The notes below the pieces were generated by a model that did no database searches, was not told the DNA's origin, and saw only the letters and a program-made list of their open reading frames with translations. Below, one piece after another: positions 14,148-17,628 of a stretch of 17,628 bases of DNA (positions are counted from its first letter, which is position 1; every line of letters begins with the position of its first letter). Origin of the DNA: Fusobacterium sp. (lineage in GTDB: Bacteria; Fusobacteriota; Fusobacteriia; Fusobacteriales; Fusobacteriaceae). The DNA lies in contig JAUNAY010000007.1 of assembly GCA_030527385.1 (NCBI GenBank), positions 1 through 17,628 of the forward strand. The letters run 5' to 3'. The translations under genes were made by a program, and so were the position numbers.

Positions 14148-14173
14148 TAAAAAGCTGGACTTTTTATATTTTT
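14148..14173 (+). terminator. Weak AT-rich hairpin after map, overlapping the infA -35
   Basis: TAAAAAG (14148-14154) and CTTTTTA (14160-14166) form a 7-bp stem around CTGGA, followed after ATA-type pairing by TTTTT (14169-14173). Only one G-C pair is present, so termination of adk-map would be partial at best. It overlaps the -35 box of the infA promoter (14156-14161). Confidence 0.4.
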
Positions 14174-14184
14174 AGTGTTATAAT
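14156..14184 (+). promoter_or_regulatory. Promoter of the infA-rpmJ-alpha operon
   Basis: TGGACT (14156-14161; 4 of 6 to TTGACA), a 17-nt spacer, then TATAAT (14179-14184) with TG at 14176-14177 (extended -10 TGTTATAAT). The predicted start near 14191 leaves a 24-nt leader containing AGGAGG. It would drive infA through rplQ, independently or together with read-through from map. Confidence 0.7.
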
Positions 14185-14214
14185 AACGTGAAGTTCTGTT
14201 CGATAGGAGGAATT

Positions 14215-14436
14215 ATGTCGAAAAAAGATGTTATCGAATTAGAAGGTACTATTTTAGAGGCCCTTCCAAATGCAATGTTTAAAGTTGAATTAGAGAATGG
14301 TCATACTATTTTAGGCCACATTTCTGGTAAAATGAGAATGAACTATATTAAAATTTTACCTGGAGATGGAGTAACTGTACAAATCTCTCCTTATGACTTG
14401 TCAAGGGGTAGAATAGTATACAGAAAGAAAAATTAA
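14215..14436 (+). CDS. infA: Translation initiation factor IF-1
   Basis: IF-1 blocks the A site of the 30S during initiation. From the ATG at 14215 the product is 73 aa, one OB-fold domain. It reads MSKKDVIELEGTILEALPNA at the start, then GHTILGHISGKMRMNYIKIL and SPYDLSRGRIVYRKKN, all diagnostic. The reading frame extends to a GTG at 14188, but that would place AGGAGG (14205-14210) inside the gene and begin before the predicted transcript start, so the ATG four bases after AGGAGG is chosen. It is 27 nt before rpmJ, the usual pair. Confidence 0.97.
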   Translation: MSKKDVIELEGTILEALPNAMFKVELENGHTILGHISGKMRMNYIKILPGDGVTVQISPYDLSRGRIVYRKKN

Positions 14437-14463
14437 TTTAATATCACGAAAGGAGGCAGACTA

Positions 14464-14577
14464 GTGAAAGTAAGAGTATCAGTTAAACCTATTTGTGACA
14501 AGTGTAAAGTTATCAAGAGACATGGGAAAGTAAGAGTAATCTGCGAAAACCCAAAACATAAACAAGTTCAAGGATAA
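14464..14577 (+). CDS. rpmJ: 50S ribosomal protein L36 (bL36), zinc type
   Basis: A 37-aa zinc-ribbon protein of the 50S, easily missed because of its size. It begins MKVRVSVKPICDKCKVIKRH and ends KVRVICENPKHKQVQG. The zinc ligands Cys11, Cys14, Cys27 and His32 are all present, so this is the zinc-binding (C+) form. The start is GTG at 14464, 8 nt after AAAGGAGG (14448-14455). It lies between infA and rpsM as in most bacteria, but the gap to rpsM is 169 nt, unlike the short gaps usual here. Confidence 0.97.
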   Translation: MKVRVSVKPICDKCKVIKRHGKVRVICENPKHKQVQG

Positions 14578-14604
14578 TTATTACAAAAGAGAGTTTGTTA
14601 AAAA

Positions 14605-14707
14605 AGTACTGATAATGGAGTGCTGTAAAGATATGGTGGCTGTAGAGTCATCCCCATAATCTGGAAATGGGCCATATCGAGGAAAGTATTTAGCTGGTTA
14701 TTATACT
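14605..14707 (+). ncRNA. Candidate S4-type autoregulatory leader before rpsM
   Basis: The 169-nt rpmJ-rpsM gap (14578-14746) folds by hand into distinct helices. Ha: AGTACT (14605-14610)/AGTGCT (14619-14624), one G-T pair. Hb: GATATGG (14630-14636)/CCATATC (14672-14678), perfect 7 bp, enclosing Hc GGCT (14638-14641)/AGTC (14646-14649) and Hd CCCAT (14653-14657)/ATGGG (14667-14671), a three-way junction. He: AGTAT (14685-14689)/ATACT (14703-14707). The ribosome site AGAGGAGGA (14731-14739) follows. In E. coli, S4 binds a pseudoknotted leader at this same place, and S4 is encoded two genes downstream. S4 binding is inferred; no pseudoknot was found by eye. Confidence 0.7.
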
Positions 14708-14746
14708 GGCAAAATATATAAATTTTCGAAAGAGGAGGAAACAATT

Positions 14747-15103
14747 TTGGCTAGAATAGCAGGAGTAGATATCCCAAGAAACAAAAGAGTTGAGATAGCT
14801 CTAACTTACATTTACGGAATCGGAAAACCAACTTCACAAAAAGTATTAACAGAAGCTGGAGTTAACTTCGATACTAGAGTTAAGGATTTAACTGAAGAAG
14901 AAGTAAACAAAATCAGAGCCATTGTAGAAACTATTAAGGTAGAGGGAGATCTTAGAAAAGAAGTAAGACTTTCTATAAAAAGACTTATGGATATCAAATG
15001 TTACAGAGGATTAAGACACAAAATGAATCTACCTGTAAGAGGACAAAGTTCAAAAACTAACGCAAGAACTGTTAAAGGTCCTAAAAAACCAATCAAAAAA
15101 TAA
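14747..15103 (+). CDS. rpsM: 30S ribosomal protein S13 (uS13)
   Basis: S13 lies in the 30S head, bridging to L5 and touching P-site tRNA. The 118-aa protein opens ARIAGVDIPRNKRVEIALTY (residues 2-21), then IYGIGKPTSQKVL with the helix-two-turn-helix, and ends with RGLRHKMNLPVRGQSSKTNA and RTVKGPKKP. The QSSKTNART form in the tail replaces the usual QRTKTNART. The start is TTG at 14747, 7 nt after AGAGGAGGA (14731-14739). It is the gene directly behind the structured leader and so its likely direct target. Confidence 0.97.
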   Translation: MARIAGVDIPRNKRVEIALTYIYGIGKPTSQKVLTEAGVNFDTRVKDLTEEEVNKIRAIVETIKVEGDLRKEVRLSIKRLMDIKCYRGLRHKMNLPVRGQSSKTNARTVKGPKKPIKK

Positions 15104-15166
15104 TTAAGAGCATTTTAGAGAATTATAGAGTATTTTGTAATTTATTAGCAAGGGAGGTAGCTTAAG

Positions 15167-15556
15167 TTGGCTAAGAAAAAAGTAGCTAAGATCAAAAAGA
15201 AATTGAAAAATATTCCTAACGGAGTTGCTCATATACACTCAACTTTCAACAACACTATAGTTGCTATTACTGACGCAGAAGGTAAAGTTGTAAGCTGGAA
15301 ATCAGGAGGTACTTCTGGATTCAAAGGTACTAAGAAAGGAACTCCATTTGCAGCTCAAATCGCAGCTGAACAAGCAGCAAATATAGCTATGGAAAATGGA
15401 ATGAAAAAAGTAGAAGTAAAAGTGAAAGGTCCAGGTTCTGGAAGAGAAGCTTGTATCAGATCTTTACAAGCAGCTGGATTAGAAGTAACTAAAATCACTG
15501 ACGTTACTCCAGTTCCACACAATGGTTGTAGACCACCAAAAAGAAGAAGAGTTTAA
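15167..15556 (+). CDS. rpsK: 30S ribosomal protein S11 (uS11)
   Basis: S11 is on the platform of the 30S, near the E site mRNA. The 129-aa protein has a lysine-rich start, then GVAHIHSTFNNTIVAITDAE (residues 19-38), SGGTSGFKGTKKGTPFAAQI and VKVKGPGSGREACIRSLQAA. The end TPVPHNGCRPPKRRRV holds the HNGC site that in E. coli becomes isoaspartate at Asn119. The start is TTG at 15167, 8 nt after AAGGGAGGT. The 63-nt gap before it contains only weak AT pairings. Confidence 0.98.
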   Translation: MAKKKVAKIKKKLKNIPNGVAHIHSTFNNTIVAITDAEGKVVSWKSGGTSGFKGTKKGTPFAAQIAAEQAANIAMENGMKKVEVKVKGPGSGREACIRSLQAAGLEVTKITDVTPVPHNGCRPPKRRRV

Positions 15557-15624
15557 TCTCACTTTATTTTGAAATTTGAAAAAAGTATCTGAAAAATTGA
15601 ATACAAAGGAGGAATATTTAAAAA

Positions 15625-16212
15625 ATGGCAAGAAATAGACAGCCTGTATTGAAGAAATGTAGAGCTCTAGGTATTGATCCAGTTGTTTTAGGTGTTAACA
15701 AGTCTTCAAAAAGAGGACCAAGACCTAATGCAAACAAAAAACCTACAGAATATGCAGTTCAATTAAGAGAAAAACAAAAAGCTAAATTTATATATAACGT
15801 AATGGAAAAACAATTCAGAAAAATATACGAGGAAGCAGCTAGAAAACTTGGAGTTACTGGTTTGACTTTAATCGAATACTTAGAAAGAAGACTTGAAAAC
15901 GTAGTTTACAGACTTGGATTTGCTAAAACTAGAAGACAAGCTAGACAAGTTGTATCACACGGACACGTTGCTGTAAACGGAAGAAGAGTTAATATCGCTT
16001 CTTACAGAGTTAAAGTAGGAGATGTAATATCTATAATAGAAAATTCTAAAAACTTAGATATTATCAAAACTGCTGTTGAAGATGCTAGAGTTCCAGCTTG
16101 GTTAGAGCTAGACAAAGCAGCATTCTCTGGAAAAGTTCTTCAAAATCCAACTAAAGATGACTTAGATTTCGATCTAAACGAATCATTAATAGTTGAATTC
16201 TACTCTAGATAA
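15625..16212 (+). CDS. rpsD: 30S ribosomal protein S4 (uS4), zinc-free type
   Basis: S4 nucleates 30S assembly by binding the 16S 5' domain, and in E. coli represses the alpha operon. The 195-aa protein lacks the N-terminal CxxC zinc pairs (one lone Cys at residue 12), a C- form. The S4 RNA-binding domain is RRLENVVYRLGFAKTRRQAR (residues 88-107) followed by QVVSHGHVAVNGRRVNIASY. The end ESLIVEFYSR is typical. ATG at 15625 follows AAAGGAGGA (15606-15614). The preceding 68-nt gap shows nothing beyond its ribosome site. It is the prime candidate ligand of the leader before rpsM. Confidence 0.98.
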   Translation: MARNRQPVLKKCRALGIDPVVLGVNKSSKRGPRPNANKKPTEYAVQLREKQKAKFIYNVMEKQFRKIYEEAARKLGVTGLTLIEYLERRLENVVYRLGFAKTRRQARQVVSHGHVAVNGRRVNIASYRVKVGDVISIIENSKNLDIIKTAVEDARVPAWLELDKAAFSGKVLQNPTKDDLDFDLNESLIVEFYSR

Positions 16213-16239
16213 TAAGCCCTTTTAATAGGAGTTGATTTG

Positions 16240-17217
16240 ATGTTAAAAATTGAAAAACATGCAAGGGGTATTAATATTACCGAAGTAAAAGAGAGTGAAT
16301 TTAAAGGACAATATATTGTTGAACCTTTATATAGAGGCTATGGGCATACTGTTGGTAATGCTTTGAGAAGAGTTTTACTTTCTTCTATCCCAGGAGCTGC
16401 TATTAAAGGAATAAGAATAGACGGTGTTTTAAGCGAATTCTCAGTTATGGACGGAGTTAAAGAAGCTGTTACTGAAATAATCCTTAATATAAAAGAAGTT
16501 GTTGTTAAAGCCGAAACTACTGGTGAAAGAAGAATGACTCTTTCTGTAAAAGGACCAAAAGTAGTAACTGCAGCTGATATAATACCAGATGTAGGAATAG
16601 AAATAGTAAATCCTGAGCAAGTTATTTGTACAATAACTACAGATAGAGAACTTGACATGGAATTTTTAGTAGATACTGGAGAAGGATTTGTTGTATCAGA
16701 AGAAATTGAAAAGAAAGATTGGCCAGTTGATTATATAGCTATTGACGCTATATACACACCAATTAGAAAAGTTTCTTACAGCATTCAAGATACTATGGTA
16801 GGAAGAATGACTGATTTCGACAAACTTACTTTAGATATTGAAACTGATGGAAGTATAGAAATAAGAGATGCACTATCTTATGCAGTAGAATTATTAAAAT
16901 TACATTTTGATCCATTCTTAGAATTAGGAAACAAAATGGAAAATCTAAGAGCAGAGGCTGAAGAAGAGGAAGAAACTGCTGTAAGCCACGCTAAAGATGA
17001 TAATATCTTAAACACTAAGATAGAAGAACTTGATTTAACAGTTAGATCATTTAACTGCTTAAAGAAAGCTGGAATAGAGGAAGTAAGTCAATTGGCTAAA
17101 TTGTCATTAAACGAACTTCTAAAAATTAAGAATCTAGGAAGAAAATCACTTGATGAAATCCTAGAAAAAATGAAAGAATTAGGATATGATCTATCACAAA
17201 ATGGATCTCCTGAATAA
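16240..17217 (+). CDS. rpoA: DNA-directed RNA polymerase subunit alpha
   Basis: Alpha dimerises to start RNA polymerase assembly and its C-terminal domain contacts UP-element DNA and activators. The 325-aa protein has the N-terminal dimer domain with HTVGNALRRVLLSSIPGAA (residues 36-54), then an acidic linker AEAEEEEETA (238-247), and the C-terminal domain ELDLTVRSFNCLKKAGIEEV (263-282) with IKNLGRKSLDEI. Arg269, Asn272, Gly300 and Lys302 match E. coli DNA-contact residues Arg265, Asn268, Gly296 and Lys298. The ATG at 16240 lies 8 nt after AGGAG (16227-16231); a TTG directly before it (16237) is in frame but too close to the site. Its place inside the ribosomal operon ties polymerase supply to ribosome synthesis. 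Confidence 0.98.
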   Translation: MLKIEKHARGINITEVKESEFKGQYIVEPLYRGYGHTVGNALRRVLLSSIPGAAIKGIRIDGVLSEFSVMDGVKEAVTEIILNIKEVVVKAETTGERRMTLSVKGPKVVTAADIIPDVGIEIVNPEQVICTITTDRELDMEFLVDTGEGFVVSEEIEKKDWPVDYIAIDAIYTPIRKVSYSIQDTMVGRMTDFDKLTLDIETDGSIEIRDALSYAVELLKLHFDPFLELGNKMENLRAEAEEEEETAVSHAKDDNILNTKIEELDLTVRSFNCLKKAGIEEVSQLAKLSLNELLKIKNLGRKSLDEILEKMKELGYDLSQNGSPE

Positions 17218-17241
17218 GAAGATAAGGAGGATAGCTAACTA

Positions 17242-17592
17242 ATGAACCACAATAAGTCATATAGAAAGTTAGGAAGAAGAGCTGATCACAGAAAAGCTAT
17301 GCTAAAAAACTTAACTATATCTTTATTAAGTGCTGAAAGAATAGAAACTACTGTAACAAGAGCTAAAGAATTAAGAAAATTCGCTGAAAGAATGATAACT
17401 TTCGGAAAGAAAAATACTTTAGCATCTAGAAGAAACGCTTTTGCTTTCTTAAGAAATGAAGAAGTTGTAGCTAAATTATTCAACGAAATAGCTCCAAAAT
17501 ATGCTGAAAGAAATGGTGGATACACTAGAATCATCAAAACTTCTGTAAGAAAAGGTGACTCAGCAGAAATGGCTATAATCGAATTAGTTTAA
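17242..17592 (+). CDS. rplQ: 50S ribosomal protein L17 (bL17)
   Basis: L17 lies near the tunnel exit on the 50S. The 116-aa protein begins NHNKSYRKLGRRADHRKAML (residues 2-21), then KNLTISLLSAERIETTVTRA and AKELRKFAERMITFGKK, and ends GGYTRIIKTSVRKGDSAEMA. The family length is 116-127 aa, so it is full. The ATG follows AAGGAGGA (17224-17231). It closes the alpha operon as in most bacteria. Only 36 nt follow before the window ends, with no terminator visible in them. Confidence 0.98.
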   Translation: MNHNKSYRKLGRRADHRKAMLKNLTISLLSAERIETTVTRAKELRKFAERMITFGKKNTLASRRNAFAFLRNEEVVAKLFNEIAPKYAERNGGYTRIIKTSVRKGDSAEMAIIELV

Positions 17593-17628
17593 TAATTAGA
17601 TTATAATATAAATTAAGAGAGACTTTAT

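Noticed and set aside
14188..14214. Nine-residue N-terminal extension of IF-1 from a GTG
   Set aside because: It contains the AGGAGG site, starts before the predicted transcript start, and gives an N-terminus unlike IF-1.
14611..14616. GATAAT as a -10 box before rpsM
   Set aside because: No -35 at 16-18 nt upstream (AGAGAG at 17 nt), and it lies in the loop of the first leader hairpin.
15104..15166. Weak hairpins in the rpsM-rpsK gap (AATTA/TAATT, TTAAG/CTTAA)
   Set aside because: Five-bp, almost pure A/T pairings that occur readily by chance at this composition.
17602..17607. TATAAT after rplQ as a promoter for a gene beyond the window
   Set aside because: No acceptable -35 at normal spacing and no downstream gene visible in the remaining bases.

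Overview
The window is the core ribosomal-protein locus (S10, spc and alpha operons joined end to end) of a very AT-rich bacterium, preceded by one amino-acid permease gene. Everything is on the + strand. Strong AT bias, near-exclusive AGA for arginine, AGGAGG ribosome sites, frequent GTG/TTG starts, and the sequences of S14 (95 aa, no zinc cysteines), L2 and S4 point to Fusobacteriota, most likely the genus Fusobacterium. That placement is inference from protein character; no search was run.

Layout. Bases 1-131 hold a promoter for an APC-family permease (132-1475), which ends in its own terminator (1481-1528). A strong extended -10 promoter (1652-1679) then starts a long operon: rpsJ-rplC-rplD-rplW-rplB-rpsS-rplV-rpsC-rplP-rpmC-rpsQ-rplN-rplX-rplE-rpsN-rpsH-rplF-rplR-rpsE-rpmD-rplO-secY, closed by a strong intrinsic terminator (12582-12612). 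A second unit, adk-map, follows from its own promoter. A third promoter (14156-14184) drives infA-rpmJ-rpsM-rpsK-rpsD-rpoA-rplQ. In all there are 32 protein genes: 26 ribosomal proteins, the SecY translocon core, adenylate kinase, methionine aminopeptidase, IF-1, the RNA polymerase alpha subunit and the permease. Gene order is the ancestral bacterial one, and no gene looks broken.

How it works together. The operons co-produce ribosomal proteins of both subunits, the translocon that receives nascent membrane proteins, the enzyme that trims N-terminal methionine, an initiation factor and the polymerase alpha subunit. Most gaps are 1-70 nt. The exceptions carry the interesting signal. The 186-nt rpsJ-rplC gap and the 169-nt rpmJ-rpsM gap both fold on paper into multi-helix RNAs and are probably ribosomal-protein autoregulatory elements. 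The second sits where the S4-binding leader lies in the E. coli alpha operon. The first sits after rpsJ rather than before it, which is less expected. The rpsJ and infA promoters each have an AT-rich hairpin with a T-run overlapping the -35 box. There are no mobile elements, CRISPR arrays, tRNAs or rRNAs.
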